Assembly (NCBI GenBank): GCA_049840815.1
Contig: JASGJI010000001.1
Location: 1 to 64,000, forward strand
DNA length: 64,000 nucleotides
Reading direction: 5' to 3'
Source of the DNA: JASGDN01 sp049840815
GTDB taxonomy: Bacteria > Chloroflexota > Chloroflexia > Thermomicrobiales > UBA6265
A model generated the notes under the pieces. That model was not told the origin of the DNA. It saw only the letters and a list, made by a program, of their open reading frames with translations, and searched no databases. Of this stretch, positions 43,636 to 53,511 are shown piece by piece; the stretch's first letter is position 1; each line of letters opens with the position of its first letter. A program made the translations under genes and the position numbers.

Positions 43636-45621
43636 CTAGTCGTCGTCCTTCGATGTCAGGCTGGCATCGCGGATCAGCTCCACGATGGAGGGATCGGCCA
43701 GGGTCGTGGTGTCGCCCAGCTGGTGCCCGCTCGCGATGTCGCGCAGCAGGCGGCGCATGATCTTGCCGGATCGCGTCTTCGGCAGGTCCGGGGTGAACAT
43801 CAGCCGCTTCGGCTTCGCGATCGGGCTGATCTTCTCCGCCACATGCTGGCGCAGTTCATCACCGAAGCCCTCGTGATCGTGGGCACGGATCTTCAGCGTG
43901 ACGAAAGCGAAGATCGCCTCCCCCGTCAACGGGTCCGGCTGGCCGACCACTGCCGCCTCGGCGACGAGATCATGGGAGACCAGCGCGCTTTCGATCTCGG
44001 TCGTGCTGAGGCGGTGGCCGGAGACGTTCATCACGTCGTCGACGCGGCCAAGCAGCCAGAAGTAGCCGTCGTCATCCCGCTTGGCGCCATCGCCGGGGAA
44101 GTAGACGCCGTCGTACTTGCTCCAGTACGTCGACCGGTATCGCTCGTCGTCACCGTAGATGCCACGCAGCATGGATGGCCACGGCTTCCGCACCACGAGA
44201 TAGCCACCGCTGCCCAGGGGCACCGAGTTCCCGGCGTCGTCCACGATGTCGGCGTCGATGCCTGGCAGCGGGAAGGTCGCGGAGCCCGGCTTCGTGACCG
44301 TGATCCCCGGAATCGGCGAAATGAGGATCGCACCGGTCTCCGTCTGCCACCAGGTATCGACAATCGGGCAGCGCTCGCCGCCGATGTACTTGTGGTACCA
44401 AATCCACGCTTCCGGGTTGATCGGCTCCCCCACCGAGCCAAGCAGGCGCAGCGACGACAGATCGTGCTTCTCGGCGTGCTGATGGCCTTCCTTCATGTGG
44501 GCGCGGATGGCGGTCGGCGCACAGTAGAGGATCGAGACCTTGTAGCGCTCGATGATGTCCCACCAGCGGTCCGGCGCCGGGGTCGTCGGCGTGCCCTCGT
44601 ACATCACGCCGGTGGTGCCATTCGCGAGCGGCCCGTAGACAATGTAGGAGTGGCCCGTCACCCAGCCGATGTCCGCCGCGCACCAGTAGATGTCGTCATC
44701 CTTGATGTCGAACACCGCCTTGTGGGTGTACGACACGCCGAGCAGGTAGCCGGCGGTGGTGTGGACGATGCCCTTCGGCTTCGCGGTGGTGCCGGAGGTA
44801 TAGAGGACGTAGAGCATGTCCTCAGCGTCCATCTCCTCCGGCGGGCAGACCTCGGATTGGCGGGAAACGATCTCGTCCCACCAGACATCGCGGCCCGCGA
44901 CCATCGCGGTCTCCTGGCCGGTGCGCTTCGCCACGAGGATGTGCTCGACGCTCGGCGTTTCCTCGACAGCCTTGTCGACGTTCGGCTTCAGCGCCGCCGC
45001 GCTGCCGCGACGGTAGCCGCCGTCCGCCGTGATGACCACCTTTGCCTGCGCATCATTGATGCGGTCACGCAGGGCCTCGGCGCTGAAGCCGCCGAAGACC
45101 ATCGTGTGCGGCGCGCCGATCCGGGCGCAGGCCAGCAGCGCGATCGGCGCCTCCAGGATCATGGGCATGTAGACGGCGACCCGATCGCCCTTCTGGACCC
45201 CGAGTTCCTTCAGGGCATTCGCCGTCTTGCTCACCTCGGCGAGGAGTTCAGCATAGGTGATAGCGCGGGTGTCGCCCGGCTCGCCTTCCCAGTAATACGC
45301 GACCTTGTCACCCTTGCCCGCTTCAACATGACGATCGAGGCAGTTGTAGGCGACATTCAGCGTGCCGCCCTCGAACCACTTGGCGTAGGGAGGCTCCCAG
45401 GTGAGGACGGTATCCCACTTCTTGTACCAGGAGAGGGATTCGGCCTGCTCTGCCCAGAATGCCTCCGGGTCCTGACGCGCCTGCTCGTAGATGGCGGGAT
45501 CGGTCAGGTCCGCCTTGGCAACGAAGTCGGCGGGCGGCGCGAAGGTACGGTTCTCGGCGAACAGCGCTTCGATCGTCGCGACGGCCTCTTCGTGGACCTT
45601 GCTCTCGATGTGATCGGTCAT
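43636..45621 (-). CDS. acs: Acetate--CoA ligase (acetyl-CoA synthetase)
   Basis: About 661 residues. Activates acetate to acetyl-CoA through acetyl-AMP in the cytoplasm. Motifs: YVLYTSGTTAKPKGIVHTT (P-loop), GEPINPEAW, DTWWQTETGAILISPIPG, YWSKYDGVYFPGDGAKRDDD, and the C-terminal KTRSGKIMRRLLRDIASG with the catalytic, acetylatable Lys620. N-terminal AMP-ligase segment FAPPADFVAKADLTDPAIYE is family-typical. Start ATG 45621 with AAGGAAGAG upstream. Full length. Confidence 0.96.
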   Translation of the reverse strand: MTDHIESKVHEEAVATIEALFAENRTFAPPADFVAKADLTDPAIYEQARQDPEAFWAEQAESLSWYKKWDTVLTWEPPYAKWFEGGTLNVAYNCLDRHVEAGKGDKVAYYWEGEPGDTRAITYAELLAEVSKTANALKELGVQKGDRVAVYMPMILEAPIALLACARIGAPHTMVFGGFSAEALRDRINDAQAKVVITADGGYRRGSAAALKPNVDKAVEETPSVEHILVAKRTGQETAMVAGRDVWWDEIVSRQSEVCPPEEMDAEDMLYVLYTSGTTAKPKGIVHTTAGYLLGVSYTHKAVFDIKDDDIYWCAADIGWVTGHSYIVYGPLANGTTGVMYEGTPTTPAPDRWWDIIERYKVSILYCAPTAIRAHMKEGHQHAEKHDLSSLRLLGSVGEPINPEAWIWYHKYIGGERCPIVDTWWQTETGAILISPIPGITVTKPGSATFPLPGIDADIVDDAGNSVPLGSGGYLVVRKPWPSMLRGIYGDDERYRSTYWSKYDGVYFPGDGAKRDDDGYFWLLGRVDDVMNVSGHRLSTTEIESALVSHDLVAEAAVVGQPDPLTGEAIFAFVTLKIRAHDHEGFGDELRQHVAEKISPIAKPKRLMFTPDLPKTRSGKIMRRLLRDIASGHQLGDTTTLADPSIVELIRDASLTSKDDD

Positions 45622-46044
45622 GCGTCTCTTCCTTGCGTGCGTGTATTCAGAAGCGGCCCACCGAACCGGCGGCATCGCCGTACGTGTCTGTCACATGGGC
45701 GGCGCACAGTCGCGAGGCATCGTGACTGCGTGTTGTCGTTCGATTGCCTGGTTCATCGCAGTATACAGAGGCCATGCCACCCGATGACCGGCCCAGCGTC
45801 GCGTCGGAGCCATCTGCATCCCGGGAATGCATCGCGCATGATTCCACTCTTACCAGGCCCGCGCAACAGGCATGGATGCAGAACCGCCCCTCCGTTCTCG
45901 CATTCTCACCGTCAAGCGTGCACCGATGATGCCATAATGAACGCAAAAGCGACAGCGTCCGTCGCACATCCTGCGAATGCGTCCCATTCGCATGTGCAGT
46001 TCGGTCGCATCCATCCCCCGATCAAAGGAGATCTCCGGAATCCC
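45622..46044. other. Divergent intergenic region (acs / membrane protein)
   Basis: 423 bases without a gene. TATACA/TATACT and CATAAT hexamers at 45764-45770 and 45931-45936 could be -10 boxes, but no -35 at the right distance is convincing. No dyad or hairpin of note. Confidence 0.4.
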
Positions 46045-46413
46045 ATGACCACCGCGCACATGATTATCGGCAGCCTGACGCTGCTGGCCTTCCTGGCCGC
46101 CCTCATCCTGAATGCCCGCACGCTGATCACCGGCGCTGCCTTCTCCTGGCAGAAGATGGTCTCCTTCGGCGCGGCGACCCTCCTGCTGCTTCAGTACATG
46201 ATGGGCTTCTCGCTGCTGAGTTCCGGCAAGTCGATCACCGGCACGCACTTCCTGGTGGCGCTGCTCGCGATCATCCCGGTCGGCTTCGAGCATGGCTACG
46301 CCAGCACGCGTCCCGACGCCCGCCAGCGCGCGCTCTACACCACCCTTGCGAACGCCGCCGCCTTCATCATCATCCTGATCGCCTACATGATCGGCGAGAC
46401 GCAGGGCTCCTGA
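46045..46413 (+). CDS. Four-helix hypothetical membrane protein
   Basis: 122 residues with four predicted membrane helices: HMIIGSLTLLAFLAALILNA, VSFGAATLLLLQYMMGF, THFLVALLAIIPVGFEHG and NAAAFIIILIAYMIGE. A conserved-looking HGYAS follows helix 3. AAAGGAG lies 14 bases before the ATG, rather far. No family recognised; size and topology recall small membrane-bound cofactor or thiosulfate-type proteins, but I do not assign one. Confidence 0.65.
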   Translation: MTTAHMIIGSLTLLAFLAALILNARTLITGAAFSWQKMVSFGAATLLLLQYMMGFSLLSSGKSITGTHFLVALLAIIPVGFEHGYASTRPDARQRALYTTLANAAAFIIILIAYMIGETQGS

Positions 46414-46446
46414 TCCCAGGCAGAATCACCGACAATGCACGCAGCC

Positions 46447-46480
46447 GCGACGGAGCGCCCGAGGTCGGGCGCTCCGTCGC
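46447..46480 (+). terminator. GC-rich hairpin between the membrane protein and monooxygenase genes
   Basis: GCGACGGAGCGCCCGA then TCGGGCGCTCCGTCGC, 15-16 bp with a tiny loop, 34 bases after the stop and followed by CATTTCCC. Confidence 0.75.
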
Positions 46481-46515
46481 CATTTCCCGCCCCGAACGAG
46501 CACCAGGGACCTGCC

Positions 46516-47772
46516 ATGATGACTACCGCTCCATCCAGCTCCAAACGAACCCACGTCGATGTCCTGATTGTCGGAGGCGGCGTCGCCGGCAGCGCCCTCG
46601 GCGCGGTGCTCGCGCGCGATGGGCGCTCCGTCGTCATCGCCGAGCGGGAGTCAGCCTTCCGCGATCGTATCCGGGGCGAGAGCATCCACCCCTGGGGCGT
46701 GAAGGAACTGCGCGGGATCGGCCTGGAGGCCCCCCTCCTCGCCGGCGCGGATGCCGTCGAACTGCCGCGCTGGACGCGCTACCGCGACGGTGAGCGGGAA
46801 GCCAGCTTCCTTTGGAGCGACCTGATGCCCGGCTCCCCCGGCGAGATCAGCGTTCGCCATCCGGCGATGCAGGAGGCCCTGCTCGCCGCCGCGGCACAGG
46901 CTGGCGCCGTCATCCACCGCCCGGCGAGCGTCACGCTCCGGCGGGACGGAAATGCCGTTGTCGCAACCGTGGAAACGCCAACCGAACGGGTCGAGATCAC
47001 CCCTCGGCTCCTGGTCGGCGCGGATGGGCAACGCAGCGCCGTCCGGGGATGGATCGGTGGCACCGCACGACGCGACCCAGTCCACCACGCCATCGCGGGG
47101 GCGATCGTATCCGGGTTGGATCTCGATCCGGAATCCGCGCACCAAGCGCACTTCCCCGGCGGCTTCGCGATGGTCTTCCCGCAGGTTGGCGGCACGAACC
47201 GCATCTACTACGTCTGCCCGACGCCGGATGCCGAGCGCCTGCAACGGGAGGACCTGCCCGCCGCCCTGATCGACGCCATGCGGCCATGGCTGCCAGACGG
47301 CGCGATCGGCGATTGGCGGAGCGAGGGGCCGGCCGGGTTCTTCCCGAATGCCGACATCGTGGTGGACCGGACGTTCGCGGACGGCGTGGTGCTAATCGGC
47401 GACGCAGCCGGCGCGAACGATCCCAGCCAGGGACATGGCCTTGCGCTCGCCTTCCGCGATGTGCGGGCGTTGCGCGACCTCGTGGCAGCATCCGACAACT
47501 GGAGCGCCATCCCGGAGACGTTCGCCGCCGCCCAACGAGATGCCCGCGAGACGCTGCGCCAGCATGCGATCTGGTCCGCGCCCCTGATGACCGATGTCGG
47601 GCCGGAGGCGGATGCCCTGCGCGACCGGGTTGCCGCCGCGCGGGCCATCGATCCGAGCGCGGGCGGATTCGCGCCAATCTTCATGACCGGCCCGGATGGG
47701 CTGGTCGCCGATGATGCGGCCCGCCGCCACTTCCTCGGCGAGGACCTCGATACCCCACCTGAAACCGCCTGA
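46516..47772 (+). CDS. FAD-dependent monooxygenase / geranylgeranyl-reductase-like oxidoreductase
   Basis: 418 residues of the PHBH-type flavoprotein group. FAD motifs: VDVLIVGGGVAGSALGAVLA (Rossmann GxGxxG), RDRIRGESIHPWGVKELRGI, LLVGADGQRSAVRGWIGG (DG motif) and VVLIGDAAGANDPSQGHGLA (GD motif). The order fits aromatic hydroxylases and halogenases as well as polyprenyl reductases; the substrate is unknown. Start ATG 46516 after AGGGAC. Confidence 0.82.
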   Translation: MMTTAPSSSKRTHVDVLIVGGGVAGSALGAVLARDGRSVVIAERESAFRDRIRGESIHPWGVKELRGIGLEAPLLAGADAVELPRWTRYRDGEREASFLWSDLMPGSPGEISVRHPAMQEALLAAAAQAGAVIHRPASVTLRRDGNAVVATVETPTERVEITPRLLVGADGQRSAVRGWIGGTARRDPVHHAIAGAIVSGLDLDPESAHQAHFPGGFAMVFPQVGGTNRIYYVCPTPDAERLQREDLPAALIDAMRPWLPDGAIGDWRSEGPAGFFPNADIVVDRTFADGVVLIGDAAGANDPSQGHGLALAFRDVRALRDLVAASDNWSAIPETFAAAQRDARETLRQHAIWSAPLMTDVGPEADALRDRVAAARAIDPSAGGFAPIFMTGPDGLVADDAARRHFLGEDLDTPPETA

Positions 47773-48151
47773 ACGGCGGCAATCGGCACTCCCCGAACGC
47801 CCTGGCCGAACAGATCGTGCACCCATACCGTTCCTGTCTGGCACAGATCTGGCGTTGACCGGACTGGCCCGAACGGAGCATGGAGATTGTTCCCCATGCC
47901 GAGCGAATGACGGTACCATACGTACGCACGAATGGACGCACCTCGGTCAGGGCCATCCATTGTGACATCCATGTCACAGCTTGGAAATTGCTGAAAGCAC
48001 GATCCGGCTCGACTTGGTACAGTCACACTCGTGCGTGCTTCGGATACATCCGGTCGCGATCGGGTCACGTATACCGGGGATATATTGTGGGGAATGTGAA
48101 GCAGGCTGCTTCACGAATCGACCTGTCCCGCAAGGGAATAGAGGGGGAAAC
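47773..48151. other. Promoter/leader region of the secreted C39-like protease
   Basis: 379 bases without a gene. Contains the dyad TGTGACAT-CC-ATGTCACA at 47961-47978 and, further on, TATATT at 48081-48086 as a candidate -10 without a good -35. GAGGGGG just before the ATG at 48152 is the ribosome site. Confidence 0.45.
47961..47978. promoter_or_regulatory. 18-base palindrome upstream of the C39-like protease gene
   Basis: TGTGACAT-CC-ATGTCACA: 8-base perfect arms around CC. The half-site TGTGAC recalls CRP/FNR-family sites, but the central spacing is 8 rather than 6, so a different regulator is possible. Confidence 0.4.
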
Positions 48152-49192
48152 ATGCGACGGACAGTGACCCGCGCACTGATGATTGGCGGCATCGCCGCGA
48201 GCCTCTGCTCGCCGCTTGTCGCGCCGTCCGCCATGGCGCAGGATGCGTCGGTGCAGGCTTGGGCAACCATTTCCGGAACCAGCGTCGCACCGGGGTGCAG
48301 TGTCCCGGTGTCGTTCGAGGTCCGGTCGGACGGCGCCCCAAGCGTCGGTACGGATGTCTCCCTGTCGCTTTCCTATGACGGGACGACGGACATCATCAGC
48401 AGTGACCGCGCAGTCACGGACGACAGCGGCATCGCCTCGCTGGCGTTCGATACCTCCGCCGCGTCGGCGGACTCCAAGCTCTGGCTGGAGTTCCACATCA
48501 ATGGCACCTACGTCGGCGGCAAGACAGTCCGCACCGATGGCAGCGACTGCTCCACCGGCGGCGAACTGGCCTCCTTCTCCGGCTCGGTGGCGGCGAACAG
48601 CACGGCCAGCAGCGACGCTGGCACGACCAGCACCGCGAGCGATTCCGGCCAGGTCATCATCTCGAACGTCTCCGCCTACCAGCAGCAGCGCAGCCTGAGT
48701 TGCGAATACGCGTCGCTCGCCATCGCAACGGGTGCGCTGGGCAACTGGATCAGCGAGTATTCGTTCGATTCCGTGGTACCGCTGAGCGCCAACCCGCACT
48801 GGGGCTATCGCGGCAACATCACCGGCCAGTGGGGCAACACCACCGATTACGGCGTCTACGCCGAGGCGCTGGTCCCGGCCCTCCAGACCTACGGTTTCAA
48901 CGGCGATGTCTTCTACGGGGGAACGGACACCCTGAAGCAGGAGATCGCCGCTGGTCACCCGACGCTGGTGTGGCTCGGCATGTGGGGGGACACGAGCGTC
49001 TACGACACGACATCGGATGGCACGACCTATCAGGTCACGTCCGGCATGCACGTCATGGTTGCCTACGGATACGATGACGGCGGGATCTACGTCTCCGATC
49101 CGGGCACGGGCAAGCTGCGGTACTACGACTGGGGCACGTTCGGGTGGATGTGGAACGTGATGGACCAGATGGCGCTGGCCGTTCATTACTAG
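48152..49192 (+). CDS. Secreted C39-like peptidase-family protein
   Basis: 346 residues. Signal peptide (RALMIGGIAASLCSPLVAPS AMA, cleaved before QDASVQAW), an Ig-like domain (residues about 30-130, VPVSFEVRSDGAPSVGTDVS), a Ser/Thr-rich linker, then a papain-like C39-type domain. Catalytic candidates are Cys184 in QQRSLSCEYASLAIATG, His300 in SGMHVMVAYGYDDGG and the Asp in YVSDP. Start ATG 48152 with GAGGGGG. Probably an extracellular cysteine peptidase; target unknown. Confidence 0.8.
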   Translation: MRRTVTRALMIGGIAASLCSPLVAPSAMAQDASVQAWATISGTSVAPGCSVPVSFEVRSDGAPSVGTDVSLSLSYDGTTDIISSDRAVTDDSGIASLAFDTSAASADSKLWLEFHINGTYVGGKTVRTDGSDCSTGGELASFSGSVAANSTASSDAGTTSTASDSGQVIISNVSAYQQQRSLSCEYASLAIATGALGNWISEYSFDSVVPLSANPHWGYRGNITGQWGNTTDYGVYAEALVPALQTYGFNGDVFYGGTDTLKQEIAAGHPTLVWLGMWGDTSVYDTTSDGTTYQVTSGMHVMVAYGYDDGGIYVSDPGTGKLRYYDWGTFGWMWNVMDQMALAVHY

Positions 49193-49216
49193 GCCCATTT
49201 ACGCGACGATGATACC

Positions 49217-49246
49217 CACCGCCCGGATGCATGCATCCGGGCGGTG
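49217..49246. terminator. 30-base perfect palindrome
   Basis: CACCGCCCGGATGCA followed directly by its reverse complement, 24 bases after the protease stop, then TTGCTTGC. Likely terminator. Confidence 0.8.
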
Positions 49247-49341
49247 TTGCTTGCATGATTCCGAAAATCCCCCTATGGTGAAGGCTCGGCTGTGGCGAGC
49301 CGTGCCCCAAGATCGCCCTCCGCGCAAAAGGAATCGACCGG

Positions 49342-50478
49342 ATGATGCATCGCCGTGATCGCCGTGTTGGCCTCGTCTTCGACGACCGCTTCCTCACCCA
49401 CAACCCTGGGCAATACCTGATTGGCTATCGCGATCCCTACCCGTTCGCCGATCCGGTGCCGCATCTCTCCAGCCCGGCCGTCGCCATCCGCTCGAAGCAG
49501 TTGTTGGACCTCTACAACTACACCGACGCGATGGAGCGCATTCCTGCGTTCGAGGTCGAGGACGATATCCTGCTGGCCTACCACACGCCCGAGCATATCG
49601 CCCGGGTGAAGGATGTCAGCAAGACCGGCGGCGACACCGGCAAGGGCGCGCCGATCGGACGCGACGGCGATCGCATCGCCCGATACGCGGTCGGCGGCGT
49701 GGTCTCGGCGGTGGACCGCGTCATGACCGGCGATATCCACCATGCCTATGCCCTCGTCCGTCCCCCGGGACACCATGCAATGTCCGATCGGGGCATGGGA
49801 TTCTGCATCTACGCCAATGTCGCGCTCGCCGCACGGCATGCGCAGCAGGCGCACGGCGCCGCCAGGATCGCCATCGTCGACTGGGATGTCCACCATGGCA
49901 ACGGCACGCAGGACGCCTTCTACGACGACCCGTCCGTGCTCTTCATCTCCATCCACCAGGAGGACCTGTTCCCGGTCGGTTGGGGCGCGCTCGACCAGAT
50001 CGGCGATGGCAAGGGAGCGGGCTCGACGGTCAACATCCCGCTCCCCGCAGGATCGGGCAACCGCGCCTATCTGGAGGTGATGGAGACCATTGTCGTGCCC
50101 ATCATCCGCCAGTTCGCGCCGGATCTCATCATGGTCTCCGCCGGCCAGGATGCCAGCGTGCAGGACCCGCTGGGACGCATGTCGCTGACGACCGCCGCCT
50201 ATCGGGCGATGACACGCATCCTCCGCGATGCCGCGGATGAGATCTGCGACAGCCGCCTGGTGATCGCGCAGGAGGGCGGCTACAGCGACTACTATGCGCC
50301 ATACTGCTCAGCCGCGATCGGTGAGGGCCTGTGCGACGGGCTGAACAACATCCTGCCGCTGGAGGAACCCTATGGCCCGCGTGCGGAATCGATGCCGCCG
50401 TCGCAGCACGTTGGACTCGACTCACGGGCCGCGATCGACGCCGCAATCGCGCAACACCGGCGATTCTGGACCCTCTAG
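49342..50478 (+). CDS. Histone deacetylase / acetylpolyamine amidohydrolase family protein
   Basis: 378 residues. Zinc amidohydrolase that removes acetyl groups; bacterial members commonly act on acetylpolyamines or related amides. Motifs: VRPPGHHAMSDRGMGFCIYA (His pair), IVDWDVHHGNGTQDAFYDD (Zn Asp and His), VSAGQDASVQDPLGRMSL (Zn Asp) and IAQEGGYSDYY (Tyr/Gly loop). The first ATG at 49342 follows AAGGAA. It lies 150 bases upstream of the receptor-channel genes on the same strand and could be functionally linked to them. Confidence 0.87.
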   Translation: MMHRRDRRVGLVFDDRFLTHNPGQYLIGYRDPYPFADPVPHLSSPAVAIRSKQLLDLYNYTDAMERIPAFEVEDDILLAYHTPEHIARVKDVSKTGGDTGKGAPIGRDGDRIARYAVGGVVSAVDRVMTGDIHHAYALVRPPGHHAMSDRGMGFCIYANVALAARHAQQAHGAARIAIVDWDVHHGNGTQDAFYDDPSVLFISIHQEDLFPVGWGALDQIGDGKGAGSTVNIPLPAGSGNRAYLEVMETIVVPIIRQFAPDLIMVSAGQDASVQDPLGRMSLTTAAYRAMTRILRDAADEICDSRLVIAQEGGYSDYYAPYCSAAIGEGLCDGLNNILPLEEPYGPRAESMPPSQHVGLDSRAAIDAAIAQHRRFWTL

Positions 50479-50628
50479 GAACAACGTCCGGAGCAATCGT
50501 CGCGCCGTAGCAGCACCGCATATTGGCCAGCGGTCGCCAACGCTCATCTCCAGGTGCAACCCGGGTCCCTATCCAACCAGCCTCCCGGTATCGGAACCTC
50601 GATCCGGGCCTGTTTCCCGGAGTGACCA

Positions 50629-53292
50629 GTGAGCGCGGAACCGACATTGCCGGCGGCGAGGACACAACTCAACCAGGCCATCCGCGACTATGAAGCCCAG
50701 GACATGGCCGGAGCCCGCGATCACGTCGTGCAGGCGCTGACCCTCGATCCGGGCTCCGAGGCCGCATGGCTGTGGCTCGCCGAGCTGCTGGATCGGCCGG
50801 AGGAGCGCCTCTATTGCCTCGAACGCGCTATCGCCGCGAATCCGGAAAGCCGGGCGCGCCGGCATCGCGACCGCCTCCGCCTGGCCGACATCGTGCCGGC
50901 CGCACCGAGCTTGATCGCCGATCTCGATGAACCACAACTTCCTCCCGCCTATCGCCGCACGCCAACACCCCATGCGGCTCCTGCCGCCACCCGCCTCCGC
51001 AAGCTGATGCACGCCCCGGCTTCGGGGCCAGACATCCACCAGCCTCACCATCATCCGCCCGCGCCGCACGCGCGGTGGCCGAAATGGGCAGCGGGCATCT
51101 GCCTTATCCTGGCCATCATCGCGTCGATCGTCATTGCGCGGATCCCAACCATCAACAACTCGATCCTGATCGCCGTCGTTGGCCCGATGTCGGGGCCAGA
51201 CAGCGATATCGGCCTCGCCATGCGGAACGGGGCGGTCATCGCAGCGGACGATTTCAACCAGAAGACGGCTGGACCAAAGATCGCCCTGCTCTTCTTCGAC
51301 GATCAGGGCGATCCCGATATCGCCCGTGCCACGGCCGAAACCATCGTTTCCACACCGCACATCGTCGGCATTATCGGGCACGGCGATTCGGCAACCTCCC
51401 TCGCCGCGGCACCGGTGTACGAGCGGGCCGGCATCCCGGCGATCACCGCCCAATCAACCGCCGATGCCCTCTCGGCCTATCCCACCTACTTCCGCACGAT
51501 CTTCTCGAACCAGACCGAGGGCATCCTCCTGGGCACCTATCTTCACGATGTGATGAAGCAGGCATCCATCACGATCGTCACCGGGGATGATGGGTACGAG
51601 CAGGAGCTTTCCACCCAGTTCGCCGCCGCCTACACGGCAAAAGGCGGCACGGTCGTCACGGTCATGACGATCGACGAGGCCAACCCCGATGCGTCGATTG
51701 CCAGGATCGTGGCCGCGATCAAGGAGAACCCGAAGAACGGCATGGTGCTCCTCACCCTCACCGAGCACGACGCCCATCAGTTCCTGCTGGCAAGCCGGCG
51801 AGCCGGCATCGACCCCGCCACGTTCTTCGGATCGGAAACGATGGGTTCGGAACGCTTTCCAACCCTGTTCGCCAACGAACCGGAAGAACAGCGCCAGCCG
51901 GGGTACTTCACCGACGGCCTCTACGCCGTCTCACCGCTGATCTACGATGCGGTCGGGGCCGATACCGTGGTCTTCGCAGCCAACTACCAGCAGGAGTTCG
52001 GCTCTCCACCGGGGTGGCGGCCCGCCAAGGTCTGGGACGCCGTCACCGCACTCGCCACGGCAGCGCACCGCGCCGATGTCGACCCGGAGAACGCGGACAT
52101 CGCCACCGTTCGCGCCGACATCATCGCCCAGCTCCAGGCCATTTCCGATCCGGAGACGGCATTCCGGGGCCTCTCGGGACCCTTCTACTTCACCTCGAAT
52201 GGGGATTCGCCCCAGGGATTCTCTGTCGGTCAGTTCCAGGATGACCTGCTCTCCAGCGCTCCAACCCAATACCGCCTGGTCACCAACACCTCGCTCTACA
52301 CCATGGCTGACGAAGTCGCCGCAGGCCGGGCAATCGAGATCGACGGTTCGTATGTCCGCCAATATCGCGTCGTCTACGTCGGGGTGGAGATGATCGAGCT
52401 GAGCGACCTCAACCTGACCGAGGAATCGTTCGACGCCGATTTCTTCATCGCATTCCGCTACAACGGCAACGACGATGTGCTGGACATCGTGTTCCCGAAC
52501 GCCACGACCCCGAGTCTCGATCTCGGCACCCCGATCTCCACCTCCACCACCAACGACGGAATGCATTACGTCTACTACCGTGTGCAAGGCACCTTCACGG
52601 TGGCGATGGATTTCCGCGACTATCCGTGGGATCGGCATCGCCTCGCCGTTCGGTTCCAGAATCCCCACTTCACCCAGAACGATATCGTCTACGTCACGGA
52701 CCCGACGTCCGAGGCCGTACCGATGGCCCTGCGGCTGTCCAGTGCATTCGACCAATCGCTCCTGTTCGACAGCATCCCCGATTGGCAAGTAACCCGCATG
52801 CTCTACGCGCAGGCATCGGTGACGACCAGCGCCGAGACCTACGACACCACCGGATATGTCCAGTATTCGGAGTTCCGGGTGGTGATGGACATCGAGCGCA
52901 ACGTCCGCGCCTACCTGGTGAAGACGCTGCTGCCATTGGGCCTGCTGGCCCTGGTCACCTACGTGGCCCTGTGGTTCCCGCCAGATCAGGCAAGTTCGCG
53001 CGTGGGGTTCGCGATCACGGCGATGCTCTCCTCGGCGGTGATGCTGGGGACGGTCGCCAACCAGATGCCGAATATCGGGTACACGGTGGCGATCGAATGG
53101 GGGTACTACGCCTACATCACGCTCGCCGCCATCGTGGTGATGCTCACGATCTCGGTTGGCCGCAGCTACAAGGACAAGCGGTTCGCCCGCGTCCGCCAGA
53201 TCGACCTGCTGTTGCGTGGGGTCTATCCATTGGCGATCCTGATCATCATGGTCGTCTACTGGTGGATGTTCTACGGCTCGCGATCCACGTGA
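50629..53292 (+). CDS. Receptor-channel A: TPR-like - TM - type-1 periplasmic-binding domain - pentameric ligand-gated ion channel
   Basis: 887 residues from GTG 50629 (GGAG 6 bases upstream). Residues 15-85: TPR-like module (AWLWLAELLDRPEERLYCLE). 153-172: membrane anchor after RWPKW. 177 to about 550: type-1 periplasmic-binding domain of the LivJ/receptor kind (IAVVGPMSGPDSDIGLAMRN; GIIGHGDSATSLAAAPVYER; FRGLSGPFYFTSNGDSPQGF). About 575-760: channel beta-sandwich (FDADFFIAFRYN at 601) with the Pro-loop FRDYPWDRHRL (Tyr665-Pro666-Trp667-Asp668). Then M1 764-784 with Pro769, pore helix M2 791-812 (RVGFAITAMLSSAVMLGTVA), QMPNIGYT, M3 817-843 and M4 865-883. Predicted topology: TPR inside, binding domain and sandwich outside. 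Ligand and ion selectivity unknown. Confidence 0.88.
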   Translation: MSAEPTLPAARTQLNQAIRDYEAQDMAGARDHVVQALTLDPGSEAAWLWLAELLDRPEERLYCLERAIAANPESRARRHRDRLRLADIVPAAPSLIADLDEPQLPPAYRRTPTPHAAPAATRLRKLMHAPASGPDIHQPHHHPPAPHARWPKWAAGICLILAIIASIVIARIPTINNSILIAVVGPMSGPDSDIGLAMRNGAVIAADDFNQKTAGPKIALLFFDDQGDPDIARATAETIVSTPHIVGIIGHGDSATSLAAAPVYERAGIPAITAQSTADALSAYPTYFRTIFSNQTEGILLGTYLHDVMKQASITIVTGDDGYEQELSTQFAAAYTAKGGTVVTVMTIDEANPDASIARIVAAIKENPKNGMVLLTLTEHDAHQFLLASRRAGIDPATFFGSETMGSERFPTLFANEPEEQRQPGYFTDGLYAVSPLIYDAVGADTVVFAANYQQEFGSPPGWRPAKVWDAVTALATAAHRADVDPENADIATVRADIIAQLQAISDPETAFRGLSGPFYFTSNGDSPQGFSVGQFQDDLLSSAPTQYRLVTNTSLYTMADEVAAGRAIEIDGSYVRQYRVVYVGVEMIELSDLNLTEESFDADFFIAFRYNGNDDVLDIVFPNATTPSLDLGTPISTSTTNDGMHYVYYRVQGTFTVAMDFRDYPWDRHRLAVRFQNPHFTQNDIVYVTDPTSEAVPMALRLSSAFDQSLLFDSIPDWQVTRMLYAQASVTTSAETYDTTGYVQYSEFRVVMDIERNVRAYLVKTLLPLGLLALVTYVALWFPPDQASSRVGFAITAMLSSAVMLGTVANQMPNIGYTVAIEWGYYAYITLAAIVVMLTISVGRSYKDKRFARVRQIDLLLRGVYPLAILIIMVVYWWMFYGSRST

Positions 53293-53511
53293 GCGGGCAG
53301 GCCGCGCCAAAGGGCTTTCCAGGACCTTCACGATTGGACAATACTTGACTCGCATCGCATGAACGGGTGCCCTGACTGATCGGCCGCGGTCGCTTGACGC
53401 TGCCGCAAACGGCGCTGCCCATCCCGGCACAACGCGCAAACGAACCCGCGTGGGGAATCTGGATGCCGCTGTTGGCATGGCAGTCATCCAGCCATCGGGA
53501 AGGAGAATCCC

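Noticed and set aside
47961..47978. Calling the palindrome a CRP site
   Set aside because: CRP sites are TGTGA-N6-TCACA; here the spacing between the half-sites is 8, so I only call it a palindrome.
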